A stretch of DNA of 45,562 nt, taken from the NCBI RefSeq assembly GCF_020889705.1, contig NZ_JACMYP010000037.1:1-45562 (forward strand), given 5' to 3'. How positions within the stretch are numbered: position 1 is the stretch's first letter; each line of letters begins with the position of its first letter. A program made the position numbers and the translations under genes. This DNA comes from Bradyrhizobium altum. Lineage in GTDB: Bacteria > Pseudomonadota > Alphaproteobacteria > Rhizobiales > Xanthobacteraceae. Positions 17,384 to 25,264 of the stretch are shown piece after piece. The notes under the pieces were generated by a model that ran no database searches, was not told the DNA's origin, and was given only the letters and a program-made list of their open reading frames with translations.

Positions 17384-17694
17384 TCAACGGCTTTCCCGCT
17401 TTTTCGTCAAGTGCTTTGTCGACTGCGGGCGGCCTTCGGCCATTGCATCGACGGCATCGACAACTCGTCGACGCGCCTTCCGATCTTTGATCGAGCGATA
17501 TGCTCGCAGCCGCCGGAATATTCTGCGGTGTCTCGGGCGAGCTGTTCCTTCGACAAAATAAAGCCCTGAGACTCAACGCTGGATGCATGCCGTCGAGTGG
17601 CGGCTCCATCGATAGTACTGGCCGCAAGGCGGCGTGGGCCTTGAGGTGGCGGGACATTCATTGCGGACGGGTCGAGCTTCTTGCCAACCATCAC
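17384..17694 (-). pseudogene. Small hypothetical protein, -1 frameshift
   Basis: From ATG 17,694 (MVGKKLDPSAMNVPPPQGP) the frame runs to ILSKEQLARDTAE. It then continues one frame over as IFRRLRAYRSIKDRKARRR and VVDAVDAMAEGRP, with a stop at 17,384. Loss of one A from GAAATATTC near 17,520 explains the shift. The C-terminal (R-x-Y-x-S-I-K-D-x-x-x-R-R-x-V-V) block resembles the tail found after helix-turn-helix domains and in short rhizobial proteins. No DNA-binding domain is seen. Length 311 bases agrees with one deletion. Confidence 0.45.
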
Positions 17695-17811
17695 GCACGC
17701 ACGAACCAAACACCGTAGTCGCGGCAATTGAATGTCTCGATAGACGACATTTGGGAAAGTCGTAACGTCGAAGATAGAGGCTTGCCGCCGCTACGCCTCC
17801 AAAGCCCCGGC

Positions 17812-17839
17812 AGCCCCAGCTCACTCCTGAGCTGGGGCT
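17812..17839. terminator. Perfect 12-bp hairpin downstream of the small minus-strand operon
   Basis: AGCCCCAGCTCA and TGAGCTGGGGCT form a perfect 12-bp stem with a 4-base loop (CTCC). It lies 45 bases after the last stop of the minus-strand trio at 17,884-18,409, the expected place for its terminator, although no T-run follows. Confidence 0.5.
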
Positions 17840-17883
17840 CGACATGTCCCATAAACGTAGCGTTAGTTGCCTTCGCCGTCGGC

Positions 17884-18053
17884 CTAGGCACGCTTATGTT
17901 GGGATGAGGTGAGGTCTCGGCTCTTTGTCCGGGTTGTCGAAACGTCCGCAGATGCTTGGCGTCGGATCAAAAATCCTATGCAGCCGACGATCACTAGCAG
18001 TGTCCCAGCGATCAATGCGGCAATTGTAATGACAGCAACAAGTCATTTGCCAT
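17884..18053 (-). pseudogene. Small single-span membrane protein, probable -1 frameshift
   Basis: ATG 18,053 lies three bases after the stop of the gene upstream. The frame from ATG gives only MANDLLLSLQLPH. One base over, from the fourth codon, it reads LVAVITIAALIAGTLLVIVG, then CIGFLIRR, a clear membrane segment, followed by a polar tail to TAG at 17,884. Length 170 bases implies one missing base, for instance one C of GACC. If real, the intact protein would be ~56 residues with one transmembrane helix. Confidence 0.4.
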
Positions 18054-18056
18054 CTT

Positions 18057-18206
18057 TTACTCCAGGACGTCGTACTCAAATGCCACGCCCTCGGGGTCGT
18101 TGTCTTCGAACCATTTCTCAGCGGCCTCGATTGTCGCGAAGACCTTGATGTGATCCTCGTCGCCGACATGTCTGACCGCGTCCGTGTAGATCCAAACAGT
18201 TTTCAT
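18057..18206 (-). CDS. Small conserved hypothetical protein, 49 aa
   Basis: MKTVWIYTDAVRHVGDEDHI, then KVFATIEAAEKWFEDNDPEG and VAFEYDVLE. This is a compact acidic protein closely resembling a widespread Bradyrhizobium family I recall; function unknown. Its ATG overlaps the stop of the upstream gene in an ATGA (18,203-18,206), so translation is probably coupled. Too short for default open-frame cut-offs, but the codon use and family-like ending are convincing. Confidence 0.7.
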   Translation of the reverse strand: MKTVWIYTDAVRHVGDEDHIKVFATIEAAEKWFEDNDPEGVAFEYDVLE

Positions 18207-18409
18207 CGCATCAGCTCGAAGAGTTCTTTGACCTCGCTCAACCGCAACTTGGTGCCGACCGGCATATGCTCGAGCAGCTTATGCCTGGTGCCGACGGCGA
18301 TCCGGTCGCGCCGGCTGCCGTCCTGCTCGGCGTGATACGCTTGCAGGTCCGCGGCAAACTGGCGCGCGAATTCTGACGGGATATCGACAGGCCTTCGCGC
18401 GATGGGCAT
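18203..18409 (-). CDS. Small hypothetical protein, 68 aa
   Basis: MPIARRPVDIPSEFARQFAA continuing with a helical region and a C-terminal LRLSEVKELFELMR amphipathic helix. Basic and soluble, with no membrane segment. First gene of a three-gene minus-strand unit with an ATGA overlap to the next gene. Family not recognised with certainty. Confidence 0.6.
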   Translation of the reverse strand: MPIARRPVDIPSEFARQFAADLQAYHAEQDGSRRDRIAVGTRHKLLEHMPVGTKLRLSEVKELFELMR

Positions 18410-18577
18410 GGCCTAAAGCTAACGCACAACAACGCCGCCAAGCTTAAAATACTCGCTGGCGGCGCTGGTCTAGCCCCGGGAAGGATATGCAAAATCCCGA
18501 CATGCAGGAGTCAGCACAAGGCGTGCCATGGTTCATGTCTCAAACGGATTACCACCGTCGGAGTATACGGAGACAGC

Positions 18578-18775
18578 TTATGCGAACAAATGATCTTGCA
18601 CGGGTTTTTCCCCACGACTCATAAATTTCAACATCTCGATCGCGGATCGCTCTTCCGATAAGCGCCGTTCAATGAAGTGTATCTCGACGTCGCTAAGTTT
18701 GGTGCGCAGCAAGCCTTGGTAACGCTCAATGTTTTGCTCGTGCACGCGCAACATTGCAGTCTTTCGGTTTTCCAT
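18578..18775 (-). CDS. Small helical hypothetical protein, 65 aa
   Basis: Starts MENRKTAMLRVHEQNIERYQ, then LLRTKLSDVEIHFIERRLSE, ERSAIEMLKF. ATG 18,775 is preceded by AGGGGG at about -9, a strong ribosome-binding site. It should be almost entirely helical. Similar proteins are common in Bradyrhizobium as I remember, with unknown function. Gap to the next unit is 168 bases. Confidence 0.7.
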   Translation of the reverse strand: MENRKTAMLRVHEQNIERYQGLLRTKLSDVEIHFIERRLSEERSAIEMLKFMSRGEKPVQDHLFA

Positions 18776-19287
18776 GTACGCCCCCTGTGTCTTGGAGGTG
18801 CTTTCGCGCCGGTACCGTGATCACTTGCATGTAAGAATCGACGCCACGATGACCGTCACCTCGCGGCGACCGTCAAGTTCGGAATATGTGTACATCGGGG
18901 ATTTTCACGACAACAGTAATGCAGTCGACAGAGGCTCCCCAAATAAATTGTTGCAGCGCTATTCTTTTGCAAAAGGCTGCCAACTGAGGTGGCAGGAGAA
19001 GTTCAGAATGCAGCCTCTTGCCGAAACCCGGCCTGAAACCGACGGGGTCTGGAAAGATGGTGCGAGGTGGGATACGTCCGAATGTCGCTCCAAGGACGAC
19101 CCGCATGACAGCGCGATGAAGCAAACTCTCGCTTGGTGATTTGCTAGGCAACAAGCCGCCGTTTAGAGCAGCTCCGTGTGGTTCCGAAATGGAGGTCAAT
19201 CGATTTCGCTTCGCGTATGGCGCTCTACCGTGCTTGTCGGTCTTGGCCTGACTTATGCTTCGAGATAGCCGACACGGAGGGAGCGGA
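18776..19287. other. No firmly supported gene
   Basis: A plus frame from ATG 18,849 to 19,139 (MTVTSRRPSSSEYVYIGDFH) and a minus frame at 18,873-19,361 overlap each other. Neither has a ribosome-binding site or a family match I recognise. Confidence 0.35.
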
Positions 19288-19464
19288 ATGAGGCGGGACC
19301 TTTTGGCTATCTGCGGCGGAATACTCGCGACTGGCGCTATCGCTTGGACCTTTTGGGGCAATCCGGTGAACGTGCCGCGTATGCACGGCCTCCAGACGAT
19401 GGCGGCGGATCAAGACTTGAGATTCGTCTCCCAGCGAAGTCCATATATGCGGGACGAGCGTTAG
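19288..19464 (+). CDS. Small exported or membrane-anchored protein, 58 aa
   Basis: ATG 19,288 is preceded by GGAGGGAGCGGA, an excellent ribosome-binding site. The protein begins MRRDLLAICGGILATGAIAW, a short basic start and hydrophobic stretch typical of a signal anchor. The remaining ~35 residues are polar. The frame extends upstream to 19,255, but the ribosome-binding site fixes this start. No family recognised. Confidence 0.5.
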   Translation: MRRDLLAICGGILATGAIAWTFWGNPVNVPRMHGLQTMAADQDLRFVSQRSPYMRDER

Positions 19465-19685
19465 AGCCGCGATCGCTCTCCCGGCCACCAGCTCGACGCC
19501 GGGTGCGTGGCGGAAATCCTGCTCGTTCGCAATGCCACTAGGTAGCTGCGCTTGAACGGATGGCCTTGCCGTACGAGCATTCCTTGCATCGCACGTAGCG
19601 CTCGAGCTCGTGATCGGCGTCCACTTGGACGCCGCACGATATCCAGTGCGACCGTCTGATGGGTCTCGCAGCCGAGGCACTTCAT
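19461..19685 (-). pseudogene. Small zinc-ribbon protein with three compensating single-base deletions
   Basis: Starts MKCLGCETHQTVALDIVRRP and ends FKRSYLVALRTSRISATHPA, SSWWPGER, both as in a ~70-residue rhizobial zinc-binding family I recall. The middle of the open frame is unrelated Arg/Ala-rich sequence. Reading the other frames in turn restores KWTPI, then HELERYVRCKECS, which is the expected second CxxC. This requires one base lost after RRP (~19,627), one before HEL (~19,610) and one after KECS (~19,573). Three losses total one codon, so the annotated frame stays open yet lacks the second zinc pair (CLGC kept, CKEC lost). It is probably non-functional, or the read is wrong. Confidence 0.6.
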
Positions 19686-19872
19686 TTCGAGGCAGTGATA
19701 GCCGCTTTAAGGCGTCCCCGAGTGCAGATAAGGCCTACTGCGCATCGTGGCTGTGGATATAGACGCCTAAGTTTGGCCGAAATGGCACGCATACTGAGCG
19801 GGCCATCTAAGGGGCAATCCGCGTGATGGTGAGCCTTGGTGATGTCGTCGTCGCCAAGGCTCTCACGACTCA

Positions 19873-19959
19873 TCAATGGGTGTGGATCGCGTCGTAAGCG
19901 TGGGCGCCAAAGATGACGGTGCTTACAAACAGCAAACCGATGATCGCGATTTCCATCAT
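19873..19959 (-). CDS. Tiny single-span membrane protein, 28 aa
   Basis: Two adjacent ATGs at 19,959 and 19,956 follow AAGGGGAAG at the right distance. The peptide is MMEIAIIGLLFVSTVIFGAH, then AYDAIHTH. It is a hydrophobic helix with a short polar His-containing tail, like small inner-membrane proteins that regulate larger complexes. No conserved partner is seen. The strong ribosome-binding site is the main evidence. Confidence 0.4.
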   Translation of the reverse strand: MMEIAIIGLLFVSTVIFGAHAYDAIHTH

Positions 19960-20885
19960 GACACTTCCCCTTGTCATTTTGGGGAGGTGATACCAGCCAA
20001 GTGTTTCCGGTCGGTTTCGCCAGTTGGTGAAAATGGTTTCGTTGGCCGGACGCGTCGCTGAGGGCCGGCAATTGGCTGTGCCGGGCCTTGGAAGGCGAGC
20101 ATCCTATCGGAAACTGATCCCCGCTGGGCATCCAGCACAGCTTCAAGAACCGTGAGGGAAAAGCCGTGGAGCGGGCTGGCGATGCCAGCCTGGCCCGGTG
20201 GCGACTTATCCGCAGCGATCGAGCACCCAGGTGAGCGGCGAGATGTTCTTGAGAGTAGGCATCGTCGAACTCACGCGACGGGTCAGGCACGAGCGAACTC
20301 CCTTGTCTTTATTTATCTTTCCGTTCGCTATTTGCGTTGGGGGCGCAGAAGCTGCGGGCAGGTAATGGGAGGACCTGCATTTTACAATCCGGCTGTAACC
20401 TTTTGATGTATATGGCCGCCCCGAGAGGGGTTTTTACAGCTAAGTATCCGCGATAAACTACAAAGGAGCTGCCTCTTAATCAGCGGCTTTGTCGGAGCAT
20501 CTCCAACCGAAGAGTGCGCGACGATTAAGATTTGCCATCGCTCAAGTCGGTCTAGCACCGTCGAGCAGATTGGGATTAGGCTGAAGCAATCGCTGACGAG
20601 CCGCAGCCCAAGAGATGATTCAACGTAGGAACTTCGCTGACGACCACTTCACGGCGCACGCGGGATTACAACGTCTGCGATTGCCGGCCGCGGCGGCCCC
20701 AAGAGGATCATCTATTGGGCTGTCGCCAACAGCGCAGAATCCCGGAATCATTGTCTCGCGCCGGTATCGGCCTGCCAATCTCCCCGCCGTCATTCTGAAT
20801 TGCCTGCTAACCTATTGATCCGTCTGTGGTCGAATTTCATCCGGAGTTCAGAACGTACGTTGATTTCGCTGAGCATCCCGGCTGA
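19960..20885. other. No supported gene
   Basis: About 925 bases with only overlapping short frames. The AT content rises at 20,290-20,480. One small hairpin with a T-run is present (20,419-20,435). Probably degenerate end of the integrated region. Confidence 0.4.
20419..20435 (+). terminator. Small hairpin followed by T-run
   Basis: CCCC-GAGA-GGGG followed by TTTTT. The stem has only four pairs, so it is a weak terminator candidate; no gene reading into it is confirmed. Confidence 0.3.
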
Positions 20886-20930
20886 TTTTGATTCCGCCAT
20901 TCGGAGGTTCGATCCCTCCCGCCCCAGCCA
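20886..20930 (+). repeat. tRNA-Gln(UUG) 3'-half fragment, probable att site
   Basis: From the anticodon loop TTTTGAT (anticodon TTG) through the variable loop and a perfect T-arm (GGAGG, TTCGATC, CCTCC) to CGCCCCAG and CCA at 20,930, the sequence fits the 3' half of alphaproteobacterial tRNA-Gln. The 5' half is absent: upstream bases cannot form the anticodon stem, D-arm or acceptor strand. Duplicated tRNA 3' ends are the footprint of tyrosine-recombinase integration. Orientation implies that the intact tRNA-Gln lies to the left beyond position 1, and the element lies between. Confidence 0.7.
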
Positions 20931-21246
20931 TCCAATGTGCGGCAGCTAAGTATCTGAAAAAGCAGGTGTATAGGCCGAAACTGGCCGGCTTCCGTGCGCT
21001 GGCATCCGTCTCCGTTACGTCGACGGCATCCGGGGCGAAAGCATTGAAAGTCTCTCGCCCGTCGCTGCAAGTTCCCGTTTTGGCGGCGAATCCGGGGGAG
21101 GCCGATTCGATCGCGGCTGCCAGCCAAGACGGTCGTCCTGGTTGACCGTCTTCGGCCAGGAAAGCGCGGCGCGGCCGGCCAGGGTGAGATCCGGTTGCCG
21201 CGGCTACCGCTCCGCGGTCAGCGGCGCGAAGCGCGAACGCCAGACC
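20931..21246. other. Intergenic, includes a hairpin
   Basis: No gene supported. Just inside, 21,126-21,152 forms a hairpin. Confidence 0.4.
21126..21152. terminator. 9-bp inverted repeat
   Basis: AAGACGGTC and GACCGTCTT form a perfect 9-bp stem with a 9-base loop, about 95 bases after the 3' end of the FkbH-like fragment on the minus strand. Possible terminator for that gene; no long T-run. Confidence 0.4.
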
Positions 21247-21732
21247 TCAGGCATTTTCTGCGTCGCGAATAACCTCGAACGGCAGGGAGGGGACGTCATA
21301 TTCGAAGATGTCCAGCTTCCAGATGTGGTGGTCATCTGTGCCGCCGGCCGGCGCAAATCCGAGCTTCTTGTACAGGTCGCGCACCAACCCGTTCCTGGCG
21401 GTGGGGAGATAGCTTCCCTCGAGTGTATCAACGCCATTCAAACGGCAATGGCGGACAAGTTCGGCAATGATGGCTTCCTCAACCCGCCGCCCGAGGACCC
21501 GGCAGCTCATCAACCAGGTGTCGATGTCGTAGCTCGTGTCTTTCTTGCGCGCAATCACGACACCGATGACCCCGTTGTCACCAAAGCGGTCGCGAAGCCT
21601 GATCTGGAAGGTCAGGCAATCGGGCGAACGCGACATGGTCTCGACTTCGGAATGCGTGTAGCGCCGCGTCGTCAGATTGAACTGATTGGTCTTGTTGCCG
21701 CGCTCAACTGGGCTCACGGCAGTGTTTCCCAA
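21247..21732 (-). pseudogene. FkbH-like protein, C-terminal (GNAT-like) part only
   Basis: The frame reads NKTNQFNLTTRRYTHSEVET, then LRDRFGDNGVIGVVIARK and IDTWLMSCRVLGRRVEEAII, and YLPTARNGLVRDLYKKLGFA. These are the conserved C-terminal motifs of FkbH-family proteins (HAD-like phosphatase plus acyltransferase-like domain), which load glyceryl or other acyl groups onto carriers. The N-terminal HAD domain with its catalytic Asp is missing. The frame opens only at a TTG (21,732) or a GTG (21,717) just upstream. About 155 of over 300 residues remain. A TGA of another frame overlaps the GTG, so a stand-alone GNAT-like protein cannot be fully excluded. Confidence 0.6.
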
Positions 21733-22221
21733 GGCAGGGGCGCCGTATCGAGATCGGCAAGGACGAAGCCGAGCTCGATATTGAATTGGGGCGGAACCTG
21801 CAATTCACGGGCAGATCATCTCTGTCTCCTGCCAATACCGTCACCGATCCACAAGCTTGCGAAGCGATGCCGGAGCTTTTGGCGCAAGAGCGATAGTTGC
21901 CGATATCGTTTTGGCGAGGAGCTTTCCGCCGTGTTGACCTGCGAAAAATTTTGCGGGTTAGGGTCACCTGAATCGTCGCAGTTCACCGAGAGCTCTCGCG
22001 TTGCGCGACGTGGTGTCAGCTCACCTCGTGCACCGTAGCAAACGCAAGCTCTGCAGGATGGCCCGCCGCGAACGCTCGGCACTGCGCAGGCATTCACGCA
22101 TCGCATTGCGGACGAGACAATTACAACGGGAAACGCCATAAAACTGCAATGGCGCGATGCTATCCTTCATTGCCTGCCACGCGGCAGCTGCAATCAAATG
22201 TCCGCAGTGCGTTCGCCTCAC
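21733..22221. other. No firmly supported gene
   Basis: Several overlapping minus frames. A short stretch reading ELQVPPQFNIELGFVLADLD on minus looks coding and follows an AGGAG site with a possible frameshift, but is too short to name. The right half should hold the promoter of the secreted protein at 22,222. Confidence 0.35.
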
Positions 22222-22650
22222 ATGCATCGCTCATCTTATCAACGGCTCGTTGTGACGGCGATGGCGGCGATGCTCTCGTCTGCTGCGGACGCGGCTGAAT
22301 TCACCATCGTCAACGCCTCGAACACGCCGCTGCAGCACCTCTACATTTCGCCGTGCGGGGCAGGGCAATGGGGGCCGGATCAGTTTACCGGGGCGTTGCC
22401 GCCTTCGCGATTTCACACGGTCTCGCGCATCGAGCCGGGCTGTTACGATATCCAATTCGTGGTTGCTCCCTGGAATAGCTGTGTCCTTGCCGGCGCGTCG
22501 CTTCGCCGCAACGAAGTCTGGAAGATCACGCAGTGGACGGTGTTCGGCTCGCAGAGCGGCGATTGCTCGCATGTCGCGGGCTATGTTCCCGCGGCTCGGC
22601 GTGCGTGGGTCTGGCAACCGGCTTCAAGCTCCGACATGAAGAGAGAGTGA
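22222..22650 (+). CDS. Secreted hypothetical protein, 142 aa
   Basis: Begins [20 protein letters not shown], then [10 protein letters not shown]: a Sec signal peptide with likely cleavage after ADA. The mature ~115 residues are beta-rich, with four cysteines (SPCG, GCYD, SCVL, DCSH) that could form two disulfides in the periplasm. The style ([19 protein letters not shown]) resembles small periplasmic proteins of unknown function in rhizobia. ATG 22,198 is possible but would add eight residues before the signal peptide. Its stop lies one base before the next start, so it is translationally linked to the decarboxylase gene. Confidence 0.65.
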   Translation: MHRSSYQRLVVTAMAAMLSSAADAAEFTIVNASNTPLQHLYISPCGAGQWGPDQFTGALPPSRFHTVSRIEPGCYDIQFVVAPWNSCVLAGASLRRNEVWKITQWTVFGSQSGDCSHVAGYVPAARRAWVWQPASSSDMKRE

Positions 22651-22651
22651 C

Positions 22652-23599
22652 GTGGCAAAGGTGCTGGTGACCGGCGGAGCCGGATTTCTAGGTTCGCATC
22701 TGTGCGAGCGGCTGATCGGGCAGGGCCACGATGTGCTCTGCGTCGACAACTACTTTACCGGCAGCAGGGCCAACATCGCGCATCTGGTCGGCAGTCCCCG
22801 CTTCGAGGTCATGCGCCACGATGTGACGTTCCCGCTCTATGTCGAAGTCGACCAGATCTACAATCTGGCGTGCCCCGCTTCGCCGATCCATTACCAGTTC
22901 GATCCGGTGCAGACGACCAAGACCAGCGTCCACGGCGCCATCAACATGCTCGGACTTGCCAAGCGCGTGAAGGCCAAGATCCTCCAGGCCTCGACCTCGG
23001 AGGTCTATGGCGATCCGGAAATCCATCCGCAGGTCGAATCCTACTGGGGACACGTTAATCCGATCGGGCTGCGCTCCTGCTATGACGAAGGCAAGCGCTG
23101 TGCCGAGACGCTGTTCTTGGACTATTGGCGCCAGCACGGTCTGCGGATCAAGGTCGTGCGGATATTCAACACTTATGGCCCCCGCATGCATCCGAACGAC
23201 GGGCGCGTGGTGTCGAACTTCATCGTCCAGGCGCTCGGCGGCAACGACATCACCATCTACGGAGATGGCCGGCAGACCCGCAGCTTCTGCTACGTCGACG
23301 ATCTGATCGAGGCGATGATCCGGACCATGAACACGCCCAACGATTTCACCGGGCCGATCAACATCGGCAATCCCAGGGAGTTCACCATCCGCGAGCTGGC
23401 CGAGCAGGTCATTGCAATGACCGGATCAAGAAGCAGGCTGGTGTTCGCGCCGCTGCCGTCCGATGATCCTCGTCAGAGGCAGCCGGACATTTCGCTGGCG
23501 CGCGCTGTGCTGGGCTGGGAGCCGACCATTGATCTCGGCCGTGGCCTCGAGCGTACGATCGATTACTTCCGGAGCCAGTTGAGAGCAGCGGCCGAATAG
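22652..23599 (+). CDS. uxs: UDP-glucuronate decarboxylase (UDP-xylose synthase)
   Basis: 315 residues, extended short-chain dehydrogenase fold. NAD-binding GGAGFLGSH is near the N-terminus; [18 protein letters not shown], catalytic ASTSEVYGD and YDEGKRCAE (YxxxK) follow. The closing motifs include [33 protein letters not shown] and INIGNP. This combination is diagnostic for UDP-glucuronate decarboxylases making UDP-xylose. GTG start at 22,652 after AGAGAG. The product supplies xylose for lipopolysaccharide, capsule or exopolysaccharide. The gene converges with the secretion operon. Cytoplasmic, intact. Confidence 0.9.
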   Translation: MAKVLVTGGAGFLGSHLCERLIGQGHDVLCVDNYFTGSRANIAHLVGSPRFEVMRHDVTFPLYVEVDQIYNLACPASPIHYQFDPVQTTKTSVHGAINMLGLAKRVKAKILQASTSEVYGDPEIHPQVESYWGHVNPIGLRSCYDEGKRCAETLFLDYWRQHGLRIKVVRIFNTYGPRMHPNDGRVVSNFIVQALGGNDITIYGDGRQTRSFCYVDDLIEAMIRTMNTPNDFTGPINIGNPREFTIRELAEQVIAMTGSRSRLVFAPLPSDDPRQRQPDISLARAVLGWEPTIDLGRGLERTIDYFRSQLRAAAE

Positions 23600-23638
23600 C
23601 ATCCTTTGAGTTGGCCCCCCTTGAACGGTTGCGATCGA

Positions 23639-24211
23639 TCAGGCTGTCCGGCGGCGCCAGAAAGCGTGCACCGTCAGAGCGACCTTCAAGACCGGATCGC
23701 CGGCAGTTCGCTCGGTTGATCCCCCCGGCTGCACCAGCAATGCGTCGACGAACACATAGGGCGCGCCGCTTTCAAGCCGGTAGAGCAACGTCTGCAATGC
23801 CGCCAGCGTGGCATTGAGGGAGATCTGGAGCCTGATGGCGTCGTTCTTGTCGTCGCGATCAGCGGGAATCCCGGACGAGACCAGCACCGCGTGCTGGTTC
23901 AGCACCAGTTCGGACAGATAAGCCTGGAGCTGCGCGGTGGCGAGGCCGCTGGTCGGCGCATCGAGGAAAGCCGCCGCCGGCGCAGCGAGGCGTTGGGTCT
24001 GTGTACGCTTGTTGGCGACCGGCCGCGAACGCAGCTCAAGCGCCGCCAATTCGTCGCGCTGTTCGGCGAGGTGCTGCAGGGCACTGGAGCGTGCCTGCAG
24101 TGCGCCCGCAGTCGCGATCGCGCAGATCAGCAGCAGCGCGCAGAATCCGCCGGCCGCGAGAACTTGCTCGCGGTTGATGTCGAAGTTGAGGTTCAGCGTC
24201 GCCTTCAGCAC
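23639..24211 (-). CDS. gspM: Type II secretion protein GspM (GspMb type)
   Basis: 190 residues. One N-terminal membrane helix (VLAAGGFCALLLICAIATAG, about 17-36) precedes a periplasmic coiled coil and a ferredoxin-like domain ending in ALTVHAFWRRR. This fits the short alphaproteobacterial GspM, an inner-membrane platform subunit that binds GspL. Last gene of the operon, three bases after gspL. No clear terminator before the converging gene 40 bases away. Assignment leans on position as well as layout. Confidence 0.75.
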   Translation of the reverse strand: MLKATLNLNFDINREQVLAAGGFCALLLICAIATAGALQARSSALQHLAEQRDELAALELRSRPVANKRTQTQRLAAPAAAFLDAPTSGLATAQLQAYLSELVLNQHAVLVSSGIPADRDDKNDAIRLQISLNATLAALQTLLYRLESGAPYVFVDALLVQPGGSTERTAGDPVLKVALTVHAFWRRRTA

Positions 24212-24214
24212 GAA

Positions 24215-25264
24215 TCACTCTCCATCGATCCTGACATGCGGCTCGACGCGTGCCTCGATGTGAAACACGAAGCGAGCGCCGTCGGCATTGCGCGTCGTCG
24301 GGGCAAAGAAATGCACGTCCTTGAAATGTCCGGAGCGCTCGAGCGGCGCGATCAGCGACGGTGCGTCGCCGGCGAGGCCCACGATGCGCAGCGTCGAGCC
24401 GTCCATATTCAGTTCCGTCAGATAGGACGTGTCGGGGAGGGCGCGCGACAGTGCTTCGACGACGACTACCGCGACCGGCGATGTCTCCTTCAGGGCGCGA
24501 GCCCGTTCAGCCGGCGCCAGCGAGGCGATCGCCTCTTTCGACGAACTGCCCTTGATCTGGCGCTGCAGCGTCGCAAGGCGCGATCCGATCTCGTCGCTCT
24601 CGCTGTCCGCGGATGCCGCGCTCTTGAAGGCCCAGACGTTGACCACCAGCGTCAGGCAGACCGCTCCGACCATCAGGCCGACGACCATTCGGCGCGTCCG
24701 CGAAAGATTTCTGTCGGACGCCTCAGCGAGGCGGGACCACAGCGTGACCGTTCCGTCGCCGCTGCCCTTGCCCGCGACGACCCGGTCGACCCGCAGGCCC
24801 AGCGCGCCGAACTGGCCGCACGCGTCATCGAGTGTCGCGCGCGAGGTGGCGAGGATCTGCACATTGAGGATATTTGCATCCGCGCTGGTTGCTACATTGA
24901 AGCCGAAGGCGGCCTGGTTCGCCCGCCACGGAAATAGCCGCTCGATCTGATTGCGCACGATGCCGGCCAGTAAGTCTCGCGCCTGCGCCGGAACATTCAT
25001 CGCGCGCGAAACGATGTCGGAGGAAGGAAGCTCGAGAATGACGAAGGATTTCTGTGCGGCGCGGATGATCTCATCCGTTAGCGCATTGCCCACAACCCCC
25101 GCCGCGAACGTCGATCTCGCCGATTTCGTTGCGTCTTCAACGACCCAGTCGCTGCCGACCCTGGTCACCTTCAACCAGTGCCTGGCGCGGCGCCGCTCCT
25201 GCCAGCCGAGCCACAGGCGGGCGAGGATGTCGATCCAGCGCCGCATGATCAATTCGATGTTCAT
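24215..25264 (-). CDS. gspL: Type II secretion protein GspL (PilN-like)
   Basis: 349 residues. The cytoplasmic N-terminal ~195 residues form an actin-like (PilM/GspL) part, including FVILELPSSDIVSRAMNVPA and a conserved LFPW segment. One membrane helix follows (MVVGLMVGAVCLTLVVNVWA, about 193-212), then a periplasmic PilN-like domain (TSYLTELNMDGSTLRIVGLA). GspL recruits the GspE ATPase to the membrane. ATG overlaps the gspK stop as ATGA at 25,262-25,266. Confidence 0.85.
   Translation of the reverse strand: MNIELIMRRWIDILARLWLGWQERRRARHWLKVTRVGSDWVVEDATKSARSTFAAGVVGNALTDEIIRAAQKSFVILELPSSDIVSRAMNVPAQARDLLAGIVRNQIERLFPWRANQAAFGFNVATSADANILNVQILATSRATLDDACGQFGALGLRVDRVVAGKGSGDGTVTLWSRLAEASDRNLSRTRRMVVGLMVGAVCLTLVVNVWAFKSAASADSESDEIGSRLATLQRQIKGSSSKEAIASLAPAERARALKETSPVAVVVVEALSRALPDTSYLTELNMDGSTLRIVGLAGDAPSLIAPLERSGHFKDVHFFAPTTRNADGARFVFHIEARVEPHVRIDGE

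Noticed and set aside
18849..19139. 96-codon plus frame
   Set aside because: No ribosome-binding site or family; overlaps an equally open minus frame.
19682..20290. 202-codon minus frame
   Set aside because: Crosses the better-supported 28-aa gene in another frame; His/Pro/Arg-rich random composition.
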